Shown: in pieces, positions 27,529 to 35,823 of the stretch
Layout of the letters: the number at the start of each line of letters is the position of its first letter
How positions within the stretch are numbered: position 1 is the first letter of the stretch
DNA from: Belnapia moabensis DSM 16746
GTDB taxonomy: Bacteria; Pseudomonadota; Alphaproteobacteria; Acetobacterales; Acetobacteraceae
DNA: 64,000 nucleotides
Reading direction: 5' to 3'
NCBI RefSeq assembly: GCF_000745835.1
Contig: NZ_JQKB01000016.1
Location: 50,192-114,191 of the forward strand
Notes under the pieces: generated by a model
What the model was told of the DNA's origin: nothing
Database searches by the model: none
Seen by the model: the letters and a program-made list of their open reading frames with translations, nothing else
Program-made: the position numbers and the translations under genes

Positions 27529-28864
27529 GCGCCGCCTCCACCGCAGCGGCGGTGCGGAAGAGGGCCGCATCCGCCATCGTCTCGCCAGTCAGCATCAGCC
27601 CGACCGGCGCCTCACCGGGCCGGTGGATCGGCAGGCTGATGCTGCAGCGGTCGAGGAAATTGCCGACCGCGGTGTTCCGCAGCAGCAGCAGGTTGATGCG
27701 GTTGTACTCCGCCTCCTGCTCCACCTCGGCCAGCGCCGGGGGGATGATGGGGCAGGTCGGCGTCACCATCGCGTCGAACTCCCGGGTGCGGCGGGCGACG
27801 GCCTCGCAGAGCCGGGCGCGGGCGGCGACCAGGTCGATGTAGTCGGCGGCGCCCATCCGCTCGCCGCGGCGGATGCGGGCCAGGATGCGAGGGTCGTACT
27901 GGCTGGACTTCTCGGCGATCAGCGACCGGTGCCAGGCCCAGGCCTCGCTGGCCGCAAAGCCGCCGGTCGCGTTGACCGCGGGCAATTCGGCAAGCTCGGG
28001 GATGTCGAACATCTCGATCCGGGCGCCGGCGGCGGAGAGCCGGGAGAGGGCACGCTGGAAGGCATTGCCGACCGTGGTGTCCACGTCGTCCGTGAGGAAG
28101 GTCCGCCGCGGCAGGCCGAGCCGGAGGCCAGCGAGCGGCTGGGCCTGCAGGGGTGCCGGGTTCTCCTCGCCACTGATGACGGCATCGAGCAGGTGGCAGC
28201 AGGCGACGCTGCGGGCCAGCGGGCCGACCGAATCGAGCGACGGCGCGAGTGGCAGGACACCCGCGATCGGCACACGCCGTGCCGTCGGCTTGTAGCCGAC
28301 CACGCCGCAGAGCGCCGCCGGAACCCGGCAGGAACCGCCTGTATCGGTGCCCAACCCGCCGAAGCCCATATGGTCGGCCGCGGCGACCGCGGCGCCGGAG
28401 GAGGAGCCGCCCGGCAGCCGCCCCGTCGCCCGGTCCCAAGGCGAGAGGGGGGTGCCGTAATGCGGGTTCACCCCGAGGCCGGAGAAGGCGAACTCCACCA
28501 TGTTGGTCCGGCCGATGACGACGAAGCCCATCCGCCTGAGCCGCGCCACCGCCGGGGCATCCTGCGCCGCCGCGGGTGCATCCTTCAGGACGACGGATCC
28601 GGCCGGCGTCGGGTGGCCGCGCTCGTCGAAAAGGTCCTTCACCGTGATGGGAATGCCAGCCCAGGGACTCGGCGCACGCCCGGCATGGCGTAGCGCGTCC
28701 ATGGCGCGGGCCTCAGCCCGGGCTGCCTCGGCGTGGACGGCAGTGAAGGTCCGGCGGCCCTCGCCCTCAGGGGCGGCTATGCGGTCGAGCGCTGCGTCGA
28801 CCAGGGATTCGGCGGAGATGCGGCCGCTGGCGAGGGCGGCCGCGGCATCGGCGATGTGCTGCAT
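27509..28864 (-). CDS. Amidase signature family hydrolase
   Basis: A 451-aa amidase. The Ser-cisSer-Lys triad is visible: Lys in PITVKDLFD (about 76), Ser in GGSSSGAAVA (about 149) and the nucleophile in GTDTGGSCRVPAALCG (about 173). The length is normal. No targeting signal. The start MQHIADAAAAL is favoured over a TTG 36 bases upstream, which adds an unrelated hydrophobic stretch. It is 51 bases downstream of a 40-aa small gene. Preferred amide unknown. Confidence 0.9.
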   Translation of the reverse strand: MQHIADAAAALASGRISAESLVDAALDRIAAPEGEGRRTFTAVHAEAARAEARAMDALRHAGRAPSPWAGIPITVKDLFDERGHPTPAGSVVLKDAPAAAQDAPAVARLRRMGFVVIGRTNMVEFAFSGLGVNPHYGTPLSPWDRATGRLPGGSSSGAAVAAADHMGFGGLGTDTGGSCRVPAALCGVVGYKPTARRVPIAGVLPLAPSLDSVGPLARSVACCHLLDAVISGEENPAPLQAQPLAGLRLGLPRRTFLTDDVDTTVGNAFQRALSRLSAAGARIEMFDIPELAELPAVNATGGFAASEAWAWHRSLIAEKSSQYDPRILARIRRGERMGAADYIDLVAARARLCEAVARRTREFDAMVTPTCPIIPPALAEVEQEAEYNRINLLLLRNTAVGNFLDRCSISLPIHRPGEAPVGLMLTGETMADAALFRTAAAVEAALSETPA

Positions 28865-28915
28865 GGGCGGGATGCTGGCCAGGATCGCCGGCCCGGGCAA
28901 GCCCGCCTGACGCCT

Positions 28916-29038
28916 TCAGTCCCGGTCGTTGGCGGCCGGGACCCGTTCGATCTCTTCCATCGCCAGCGGGAAGAGCAGGGCGCCGAGCATCCAGCCTTCC
29001 AACAAATGGAACTCGGTATCGTTTTCGTCGTCGGTCAC
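28916..29038 (-). CDS. Small acidic protein (40 aa), unknown
   Basis: A reading with GTG start, GAGAGG 8 bases upstream and good codon use: an acidic N-terminus (TDDENDTEF), a hydrophobic middle (LLEGWMLGALLFPLAM) and an acidic/polar end. One helix of about 16 residues could be peripheral or membrane-inserted. I do not recognise it. It lies between the dehydratase and the amidase, all on the minus strand. Confidence 0.6.
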   Translation of the reverse strand: MTDDENDTEFHLLEGWMLGALLFPLAMEEIERVPAANDRD

Positions 29039-29097
29039 GGGAATGCCTCTCGATCAAGGCAACCTACCGACCACTCGTTAAAACATCGAGACACGCT

Positions 29098-30825
29098 TCA
29101 GTGAATTTCTGGCTCCGGCGTCGGCGCCCCATGCCCGAGGAAGTCGAAGTCGCAGCCCTCGTCGGCCTGGCCGACATGGTCCAGGTAGAGCGAGGTCCAG
29201 CCGCGGGTATAGCGGCGGGGCGGTGGGGTCCAGGCGGCGCGCCGCCGCTCCAGCTCCGCCGGCTCGACCAGCAGGTCGAGGCTGCGATTCGGCACGTCGA
29301 GACGGATGAGGTCGCCGGTGCGGACCAGGGCGAGGGGGCCTCCGACATGCGATTCGGGCGCGACATGCAGGATGCAGGTGCCGTAGCTGGTGCCGGACAT
29401 GCGGGCGTCCGAGAGCCGGACCATGTCCCGCACACCCTGCTGGAGCAGCTTCTTCGGGATGGGCATCATCCCCCATTCCGGCATGCCGGGCCCGCCCTGC
29501 GGCCCGGCCTGGCGCAACACCAGCACGCTGTCAGGCGTCACCTCGAGCGCCGGGTCGTCCAGTCTGGCATTCATGTCGTTGTAGTCCTCGAAGACCACGG
29601 CCGGGCCGGTATGGCTCAGCAGCCGCGGGTCGGCCGCGCTGGTCTTGATGACCGCGCCGCGCGGGGCGAGCGAGCCGCGAAGGATGGCGACGCCGCCCTC
29701 CGCCTGGAGCGGCCGGTCCAGCGGGCGGATGATGTCCTCGTTGTAGCACTCGGCGCCCTCCAGGTTCTCGCCGAGCGTGGCGCCCGTGACGGTGCAGGCC
29801 GAGAGGTCGAGATAGGACGCGAGGCGGGCCAGGAAGGCGCGCGCCCCGCCGGCATAGTAGAAGTCCTCCATCAGCCAGGTGTCGCCGTTCGGCCGGAGGT
29901 TGGCGATGAGCGGGGTGCGGCGGCTGATGGCGTCGAACCGGTCGAGGTCGAGCTGGAAGCCGCCGCGCCGGGCCATGGCGATGAGGTGCGGTATGGCGTT
30001 GGTCGAGCCGCCGAACGCCATGGTCGCCGTCACCGCGTTGTCGATGCTGGCCTGGGTCAAGAGGCTCCCGGGCGTTGAATCCTCCCAGACCATCTCGACG
30101 ATGCGGCGCCCGGCGGCCGTCGCCATGCGCGGATGGGCGGAATCGGCCGCCGGGATGGAGGAAGCGCCGGGCAGGGCGAGGCCCATCGCCTCGACCGCCA
30201 GCATCATCGTCGCCGCGGTACCCGCCGTCATGCAGGTGCCGAAGCTGCGGGCGATGCCGCTCTCCATGTCCTTCCACTGCGCCTGGGTGATGTTCCCGGC
30301 GCGGAGCTCGGCATTGTACTTCCAGACGTCGCTGCCGCTGCCGAGCTTCTTGCCGTGCCAATTGCCCGACAGCATCGGGCCGGCCGGGACGAAGATGCAG
30401 GGCAGGTTGGCGGAAAGCGCGCCCATGACGAGGGCGGGGGGCGTCTTGTCGCAACCGCCCATCAGCACGAGCCCGTCGCAGGGATGGCTGCGTGCCAGTT
30501 CCTCCGTCTCCATCGCCAGGAAGTTGCGATAGAGCATGCTGCTCGGCTTCTGGTACTGCTCCGTCACCGGATGCGCCGGCAGCTCGACCGGGAAGCCGCC
30601 GGCCTGCCAGACGCCGCGCTTCACCTCTTCCGCCCGGGTGCGGAAATGGGCGTGGCAGACGCTGAGGTCGGACCAGGTGTTGATGATGCCGATCACCGGC
30701 TTGCCGCGGAAATCCGCCTCGGCGAGGCCGGTCTGCAGCAGGCGGGAGCGGTGGCCGAAGGCACGGAGGTCGTCCACCCCAAACCAGTGGTGGCTACGCA
30801 ATCCCTCGGGCCTCTTGCGGGGCAT
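29098..30825 (-). CDS. IlvD/Edd family sugar-acid dehydratase (L-arabinonate dehydratase-like)
   Basis: A 575-aa Fe-S dehydratase. Cluster and Mg ligands are visible: Cys in LSVCHAHFR, MGGCDKTPPALVMGA and SFGTCMTAGTAATM. The N-terminal HHWFGVDDLRAFGHRS and the C-terminal SDARMSGTSYGTCILHVAPES with WGMMPIPKKL place it with the aldonate dehydratases (L-arabinonate, D-xylonate, galactonate) rather than valine-pathway IlvD, which is a separate gene at 59.7 kb. It should remove water from a 2,3-dihydroxy acid, giving a 2-keto-3-deoxy acid. The ATG has GAGGAA upstream. Divergent from gntR across a palindrome. Confidence 0.9.
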   Translation of the reverse strand: MPRKRPEGLRSHHWFGVDDLRAFGHRSRLLQTGLAEADFRGKPVIGIINTWSDLSVCHAHFRTRAEEVKRGVWQAGGFPVELPAHPVTEQYQKPSSMLYRNFLAMETEELARSHPCDGLVLMGGCDKTPPALVMGALSANLPCIFVPAGPMLSGNWHGKKLGSGSDVWKYNAELRAGNITQAQWKDMESGIARSFGTCMTAGTAATMMLAVEAMGLALPGASSIPAADSAHPRMATAAGRRIVEMVWEDSTPGSLLTQASIDNAVTATMAFGGSTNAIPHLIAMARRGGFQLDLDRFDAISRRTPLIANLRPNGDTWLMEDFYYAGGARAFLARLASYLDLSACTVTGATLGENLEGAECYNEDIIRPLDRPLQAEGGVAILRGSLAPRGAVIKTSAADPRLLSHTGPAVVFEDYNDMNARLDDPALEVTPDSVLVLRQAGPQGGPGMPEWGMMPIPKKLLQQGVRDMVRLSDARMSGTSYGTCILHVAPESHVGGPLALVRTGDLIRLDVPNRSLDLLVEPAELERRRAAWTPPPRRYTRGWTSLYLDHVGQADEGCDFDFLGHGAPTPEPEIH

Positions 30826-30867
30826 GACATTTCCTCGACGGCAATGACTTCCAGCCTACCCTGCCAG

Positions 30868-30879
30868 CTGCTATAGCAG
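30868..30879. promoter_or_regulatory. Palindromic operator between dehydratase and gntR
   Basis: Perfect 12-bp palindrome CTGCTATAGCAG. It lies 43 bases before the dehydratase start and 6 bases before the gntR ATG, and contains a TATAG core that could act as a -10 box in both directions. A copy with one mismatch precedes the TRAP operon. Likely binding site of the adjacent FCD-type GntR regulator (autoregulation). Confidence 0.65.
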
Positions 30880-30885
30880 TTGTCC

Positions 30886-31581
30886 ATGTCCGCTGGCGCA
30901 ATCCCGGTCGAACCGCTTGCCGAGGAGGAGACGCTCTCGCTCGGGGAGCGGGCCTACCGGCGGCTGCGCGACGGCATCGTCCAGGGCACGCTGCGGCCGG
31001 GCAGCCGGATCTCCGAGCGCAGCATGGCCCATGCCCTCGGCATCTCCGCCCAGCCGGTGCGGGAGGCGCTGCGGCGGCTGGAGCAGGACGGCATGGTCGT
31101 CACCCTGCCGCGCCGCGGCACGGTGGTGGCAGAGATCGGGCCGGAGCGCCTGGCCGAGCTCGGCCGCATCCGCGCGGCGCTGGAGGGCGTGGCCGCGGCG
31201 CTGGCCGCCGAGCGCATGTCGGGCGAGGTCCTGGCGGAGCTGGCGCAGATCGTGCGCGGCATGCGCAGCGCGACGGCCGCGGCCGACACCGAGGCACTGG
31301 CCGAGCTGAACGAGCGCTTCCATGCCATTCTCCAGGGTGCGACGGGCAACCTCTTCCTGGTGAAGTCGCTTGAGGCGCTCCGGGCCTATGACGATCTTGG
31401 CCGGTTGCGCGCTCTCGGAAGTACGCCGAAGGATATGCCGAAGGCGCTGCGCGAGCATGCCTCGATCCTCGCCGCTCTCAAGGCGCGCGATCCGGCGCTG
31501 GCCGAGGCGCGGATGCGCCATCACGTGCTCCGTTCCCTCACGACCAACGGCGTCCTAGCCGCCCCGCGCCAGGGACGTTGA
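30886..31581 (+). CDS. GntR family transcriptional regulator (FCD subfamily)
   Basis: A 231-aa regulator. Winged helix-turn-helix at about 20-85 (AYRRLRDGIVQGTLRPGSRISERSMA, then ISAQPVREALRRLEQDGMV and RRGTVVAEIG). The FCD ligand domain follows: RIRAALEGVAAALAAERM, the metal-ligand-type NERFHAILQGATGN and ARMRHHVLRSL. Ligands of this subfamily are usually sugar acids or small carboxylates. The palindrome lies just before the start, so the mRNA may be nearly leaderless. It probably controls the dehydratase and the dctPQM operon. Confidence 0.9.
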   Translation: MSAGAIPVEPLAEEETLSLGERAYRRLRDGIVQGTLRPGSRISERSMAHALGISAQPVREALRRLEQDGMVVTLPRRGTVVAEIGPERLAELGRIRAALEGVAAALAAERMSGEVLAELAQIVRGMRSATAAADTEALAELNERFHAILQGATGNLFLVKSLEALRAYDDLGRLRALGSTPKDMPKALREHASILAALKARDPALAEARMRHHVLRSLTTNGVLAAPRQGR

Positions 31582-31612
31582 CTTCCCTTCCGGGCGGGGC
31601 GCAGACTGCTAT

Positions 31613-31624
31613 CTGCTATTGCAG
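31613..31624. promoter_or_regulatory. Second operator-like site upstream of the TRAP operon
   Basis: CTGCTATTGCAG, identical to the gntR palindrome at 11 of 12 positions and followed by the same GTTG-type flank (CAGTTG at both sites). It lies 42 bases before dctP. A further ACTGCTAT occurs 10 bases upstream. This supports one regulon of gntR, dehydratase and TRAP importer. Confidence 0.6.
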
Positions 31625-31666
31625 TTGATCGGGCGGCGGAGATCGCCCCGCTGGAGGAATGATCCA

Positions 31667-32653
31667 ATGGAGAGCGTCACCATCCGCCGCCGCCTCATGA
31701 TCGGCGCCGCCCTTGCCGCCCCCTGGATCGGTGGCCGGGCCAGCGCCCAGGGCGTCACCCTCCGTGCCGCCGATGTCCATCCCGATGGCTACCCGACCAT
31801 CGAGGGCGTGAAGTACATGGGTAAGCTGGTCGAGGAACGGACCGGCGGGCGGATCAGGATTCAGATGTTCCACTCCCGCCAGCTCGGTGACGAAAAGGAC
31901 ACGCTGGAGCAGACGCGCTTCGGCGTCATCGACATCACCCGCGTCAACACCGCGCCGCTGAACAACTTGGTGCCGGAGACACTGGTTGCGGGCCTGCCGT
32001 TCCTATTCCGCGACACCGCGCATATGCAGCAGGTGATGGACGGACCGATCGGCGAGGATATCGGCAAGGCGACCTTGCCGCATGGCCTCGTTACCCTCGG
32101 CTACTACGATGCCGGCGCGCGCAGCTTCTATACGCGCGGCCGCCCGGCACGCAATCCGGAGGAGATGAAGGGCCTCAAAATCCGCGTCCAGCAATCCGAC
32201 ATGTGGGTGGCGATGATGCGGGCCTTCGGCGCCAATGCGACGCCGCTGCCCTATGGCGAGGTTTACTCCGCGCTGCAGACCGGCGTGGTTGACGGTGCCG
32301 AGAACAACTTCCCCTCCTTCCTCACCGCCCGCCACTTCGAGGTGGCGAAGCATTATGCGATGACGGAGCACAGCCTGACGCCCGAGATCGTGGCGATGAG
32401 CAAGCGCAGCTTCGACCGGCTTTCGAAGCCCGATCAGGAGATCATGCGTCAAGCGGCGAAGGAGAGCGTGCCGCATATGCGCGCCCTCTGGGTCAAGATG
32501 GAGCAGGATGCACGGAAACAGGTCGAGGCCGGCGGTGCACAGGTGGTGGAGGCCGACAAGCCGGCCTTCGCCAAGCTGGTGCAGCCCGTCTACGATCAGT
32601 TCGTGCGCGACGCCAAGCTGAAGGCACTCGTCGACCGCATCCGCTCGGCCTGA
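31667..32653 (+). CDS. dctP: TRAP transporter substrate-binding protein DctP
   Basis: A 328-aa DctP-family periplasmic binder. Signal peptide 1-27 with RRRLMIGAALAA ending ASAQ. Landmarks: TLRAADVHPDGYPTIEGVKYMGKLVEERTGG, QLGDEKDTLEQTRFGVIDI, the arginine-bearing LKIRVQQSDMWVAMMRAFGANATPLPYGEVYSALQTGVVDGAENN. The carboxylate of the ligand is bound by the conserved Arg. The start has GGAGGA upstream; a longer frame at 31619 runs through the operator. First gene of the TRAP operon. Confidence 0.95.
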   Translation: MESVTIRRRLMIGAALAAPWIGGRASAQGVTLRAADVHPDGYPTIEGVKYMGKLVEERTGGRIRIQMFHSRQLGDEKDTLEQTRFGVIDITRVNTAPLNNLVPETLVAGLPFLFRDTAHMQQVMDGPIGEDIGKATLPHGLVTLGYYDAGARSFYTRGRPARNPEEMKGLKIRVQQSDMWVAMMRAFGANATPLPYGEVYSALQTGVVDGAENNFPSFLTARHFEVAKHYAMTEHSLTPEIVAMSKRSFDRLSKPDQEIMRQAAKESVPHMRALWVKMEQDARKQVEAGGAQVVEADKPAFAKLVQPVYDQFVRDAKLKALVDRIRSA

Positions 32654-32657
32654 GCGC

Positions 32658-33188
32658 ATGCAGGCACTGCACCAAGGCCTCTCCTCGGCGCTGGCGGTCG
32701 CGGCGCGGGCTGCGGTCCTCATCGCCGGCATCGCCATGGTGGCGATGACCGCGGTCGTCGCCTGGGGTGTCTTCGGCCGCTTCGTGCTGAACGATACCCC
32801 GGCCTGGGCGGAAGCCTCGGCACTGCTGCTGATGGGCTGGGTCATCCTCGGCGCCGCCGCGGCGGGCGTGCGCGAGGGTTTCCACATGGGCTTCGAGACG
32901 CTGCGCGACACGCTGCCGCCGGGCCTCGCGCTGGCCTTCCATATCATCTCGGACGTGACCATCACCGTCTTCGGCGGGGCCATGGCCTGGTATGGCAGCG
33001 ACCTTGCGCTCACCGTCTGGGACGCGACCCTGCCGACGCTCGGCCTGCCGGGCACGGTGGAATACATGCCGATCACGCTCGGCGGCGCGCTGATGGCGCT
33101 GTTCGGGCTGGAGCGGCTGGTAGCGCGGCTGGCGACGGGTCGGGCACCGGTCGGCCTTCCCGCCGATACCGTCCTGACCGATAGCTGA
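32658..33188 (+). CDS. dctQ: TRAP transporter small permease DctQ
   Basis: A 176-aa membrane protein with four predicted helices, normal for DctQ. Landmarks are VVAWGVFGRFVLNDTPAWAEASALLLMGWVILGA-type segments in helices 1-2, GVREGFHMGFETL in the loop and a long C-terminal helix. It bridges DctP and DctM. Starts 4 bases after the dctP stop. Confidence 0.92.
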   Translation: MQALHQGLSSALAVAARAAVLIAGIAMVAMTAVVAWGVFGRFVLNDTPAWAEASALLLMGWVILGAAAAGVREGFHMGFETLRDTLPPGLALAFHIISDVTITVFGGAMAWYGSDLALTVWDATLPTLGLPGTVEYMPITLGGALMALFGLERLVARLATGRAPVGLPADTVLTDS

Positions 33189-33200
33189 GGGGCACGCGCC

Positions 33201-34481
33201 GTGGAACTCACCCTGCTGCTCGGCAGCTTCACGCTGCTGCTGCTGATCGGCGTGCCGGTCGCGTTCTGCCTGGGCGCCGCGGCCTTCGCCACGGTGCTCT
33301 ACATGGACCTGCCGCCGATCGTGGTGTTCCAGCAGCTCTCCTCCGGCATGAACGTCTTCTCCATGCTGGCGATCCCCTTCTTCATCTTCGCCGGCGACCT
33401 GATGATGCGCGGCCAGATCGCCGACCGGCTGGTGGCGCTAGCCGCCGCCATGGTCGGGCATCTGCGCGGCGGCCTCGGACAGGTGAACATCGTCGCGGCC
33501 ACCTTGTTCGGCGGCGTCTCGGGCTCCGCGGTCGCGGATGCCAGCGCGGTCGGCGGCGTGATGATCCCGCAGATGAAGGCGCGCGGCTACGCGCCGGACT
33601 ATGCCGTGAACATCACCGCTAATGCGGCGCTGATCGACCTGCTGATCCCACCCAGCCACAACATGATCCTCTACGTCATCGCCGCGGGCGGCGCGATCAG
33701 CGTGGCGGACCTCTTCACCGCCGGCATCGTCCCCGGCATCGTGATGATGGCCTCGCTCATGGTCGTCGCCTGGCTGGTGGCGGTGAAGCGCGGCTATCCG
33801 CGGGAGGCCTTCCCCGGCTGGTCGATCCTGGCGCGGCTGGTCTTCAACGCCATCCCCGGGCTGATGCTGATCGTCATCATCTTCGCTGGCGTCCGCAGCG
33901 GCGTCTTTACCGCGACGGAGAGCGCCTGCGTCGCGGTGATCTATGCGTTGCTGGTGGTGCTGCTGGTCTATCGCAGCCTGAGCTGGCAGGGCTTCGTCCA
34001 CGCCGTCGGCGGGGCGGTGCGGACGACGGGCATGGTGATGCTCATCATCGGCACAGCCTCGGCCTTCGGCTGGCTGATGGCGCTGCTGCAGGTGCCGGCG
34101 CAGACCGTCGCGTTGATGAAGGGCATCACCGACGACCCGTTGATGACCCTGCTCATCATCAACATCGTGCTGCTGCTGCTCGGCACCTTCATGGATATGG
34201 CGCCACTCATCATGATCGGCACGCCGATCTTCCTGCCGGTGGTGAAGGCGATCGGCATGGACCCGGTGCAGTTCGGCATCGTGCTGATCGTCAACCTCGG
34301 CATCGGCACCATCACGCCGCCGGTCGGGCCGGTGCTTTTCGTCGCCTGCGCGGTCGGCAAGGTCTCGATGTGGGACGCGACGAAGACCTCCGCGCCCTTC
34401 TATGCGGCGATGGTCGTGGTGCTGCTGCTGGTCACCTATGTGCCGGCGCTGAGCCTCTGGCTGCCGGCGCTGTTCAGATAG
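33201..34481 (+). CDS. dctM: TRAP transporter large permease DctM
   Basis: A 426-aa permease with about twelve helices. Signature blocks: LGSFTLLLLIGVPVAFCLG, VFSMLAIPFFIFAGDLMMRG, LFGGVSGSAVADASAVGGVMIPQM, LIPPSHNMILY and GTITPPVGPVLFVA. Sodium-coupled import of an organic acid. The GTG start is 12 bases after dctQ with GAGG upstream. Its 3' end overlaps the convergent MmgE/PrpD gene by 8 bases. Confidence 0.95.
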   Translation: MELTLLLGSFTLLLLIGVPVAFCLGAAAFATVLYMDLPPIVVFQQLSSGMNVFSMLAIPFFIFAGDLMMRGQIADRLVALAAAMVGHLRGGLGQVNIVAATLFGGVSGSAVADASAVGGVMIPQMKARGYAPDYAVNITANAALIDLLIPPSHNMILYVIAAGGAISVADLFTAGIVPGIVMMASLMVVAWLVAVKRGYPREAFPGWSILARLVFNAIPGLMLIVIIFAGVRSGVFTATESACVAVIYALLVVLLVYRSLSWQGFVHAVGGAVRTTGMVMLIIGTASAFGWLMALLQVPAQTVALMKGITDDPLMTLLIINIVLLLLGTFMDMAPLIMIGTPIFLPVVKAIGMDPVQFGIVLIVNLGIGTITPPVGPVLFVACAVGKVSMWDATKTSAPFYAAMVVVLLLVTYVPALSLWLPALFR

Positions 34482-35814
34482 GCAGCGCGCCGGGCACGGC
34501 ATTGCCGTGCCAGAGCGCCTCGAGCAGGGCCGAGGCTGGGCCTGCGCCGAGAACTGGGGCGACCAGTTCCTCGAACTTCGCCGAAAGATCGGCATCGGAG
34601 AGCGGGGCGTCCGGATCGCCCTTGCGGGTCGGCTGGAAGCGGTCCAGCACCCGCCCGTCGCGCAGGGTCAGCCTCACCTTGGCGGCTCGGCGGGCGGGGT
34701 AGGCATCGGCCAGCTCCGGATCCAGCTCCACCGTCACCCGCGGCATGATGGCGCGGATGGTGGGGTTGCTCAGGTTCTCCGGCGCGAAGGCGGCGAGGCG
34801 GACGCCGCCGAGCACCAGCAGCGCGCCCATGCAGTACTGGGTGGAAAAGCGGCATTCCTGCTCGGTCTGCGCCTCGGGCCGATCGCAGACGGTCTTGGTC
34901 GGGCCATAGCCTCCGACATGGATGGCGGCGACGTCATCGGCGCTGAAGCCGTGCTCCCGCCGCAGGTCGTCCACCGCGTCGAGCGCGGCGAAGATATGGC
35001 CGCAGCAGCCATGGTTCTTGAAGGTCACCTCGGTGATGCAGATGCGCCGGCCGAGATCGGCGAAGGCCACCTCCCACTTGCCGGTATCCTCGCTCGTCGC
35101 CGCCGCGAAGCCCTTCGGCCCGTGCAGCACGTCGAGCGCGCCGGTCACGCCCGCCGCGGCGCCGATGGCGGCGAGGGCCCCAGCCTCGGCGGCATGGCCG
35201 GGATGCAGAGGCTTCGACATGCCGTCGGAGAGGAAGGCCTGCTGCAGCCCGCCGGCGAAGGTGGCTGCCGTGGCAATGGCATGGGCCATCTGCCGGGCGT
35301 CGCAGCCGAGCACCAGCGCGGTCGCCGCCGCGGCGCCGAAAGTGCCTACGGTGCCGGTGGTGTGCCAGTTCTTGTAGTGGCTCGGCTGCACCGCCATGCC
35401 GATGCGGCAGGAGACCTCATAGCCCGCGGTGATGGCGCGGAGCAGCATCTCCATCCCGCCGCCCTGCTGCTGGATGGCGGCGAGGGCAGGGGGGATGGTC
35501 GGGCAGGCCGGGTGATAGCCGGCATCACGGAAGATGTCGTCGAACTCGACCGTGTGGCTCGCCGTCGCGTTCAGCAGCGCGGCATGGCGCAGCGGCCCGG
35601 GCTTGCCGTCGACGTAGCAGATGGAACGGCCGGGGCCGCGTTCCGCCGCCAGCGCCGCGGCGAGCAGCGTGGCGGGCGGGCGGGAGCAGCCGGTCAGGAG
35701 GGCCGCGAACCAGTCGATCAGCGCCCGCCGTGCATGATGCGCGACCTCCAGCGCCAGCGGCCGGTCACGCCAGGACACGGCGTGATCGGCGAGGACCAGC
35801 AGCGGATTTTCCAT
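34474..35814 (-). CDS. MmgE/PrpD family protein
   Basis: A 446-aa protein of the MmgE/PrpD fold, which includes 2-methylcitrate dehydratase, cis-aconitate decarboxylase and epimerase-like enzymes. Landmarks: ALIDWFAALLTGC, ATASHTVEFDDIFRDAGYHPACPTIPPALA with conserved His/Asp, YEVSCRIGMAVQPSHYKNWHTTGTVGTFGAAAA and FKNHGCCGHIFAALDA. No prpBC genes are near, so a methylcitrate role is unlikely. It follows the hydroxyacid dehydrogenase by 9 bases in a four-gene operon. Confidence 0.88.
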   Translation of the reverse strand: MENPLLVLADHAVSWRDRPLALEVAHHARRALIDWFAALLTGCSRPPATLLAAALAAERGPGRSICYVDGKPGPLRHAALLNATASHTVEFDDIFRDAGYHPACPTIPPALAAIQQQGGGMEMLLRAITAGYEVSCRIGMAVQPSHYKNWHTTGTVGTFGAAAATALVLGCDARQMAHAIATAATFAGGLQQAFLSDGMSKPLHPGHAAEAGALAAIGAAAGVTGALDVLHGPKGFAAATSEDTGKWEVAFADLGRRICITEVTFKNHGCCGHIFAALDAVDDLRREHGFSADDVAAIHVGGYGPTKTVCDRPEAQTEQECRFSTQYCMGALLVLGGVRLAAFAPENLSNPTIRAIMPRVTVELDPELADAYPARRAAKVRLTLRDGRVLDRFQPTRKGDPDAPLSDADLSAKFEELVAPVLGAGPASALLEALWHGNAVPGALPI

Positions 35815-35823
35815 GGGCCGCCG

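Noticed and set aside
29098..30825. Second ilvD
   Set aside because: Shorter than IlvD and with aldonate-dehydratase-type N-terminus and cysteine spacing; the biosynthetic ilvD is at 59.7 kb.
34474..35814. 2-methylcitrate dehydratase PrpD
   Set aside because: No prpB, prpC or other propionate genes; kept as MmgE/PrpD family only.
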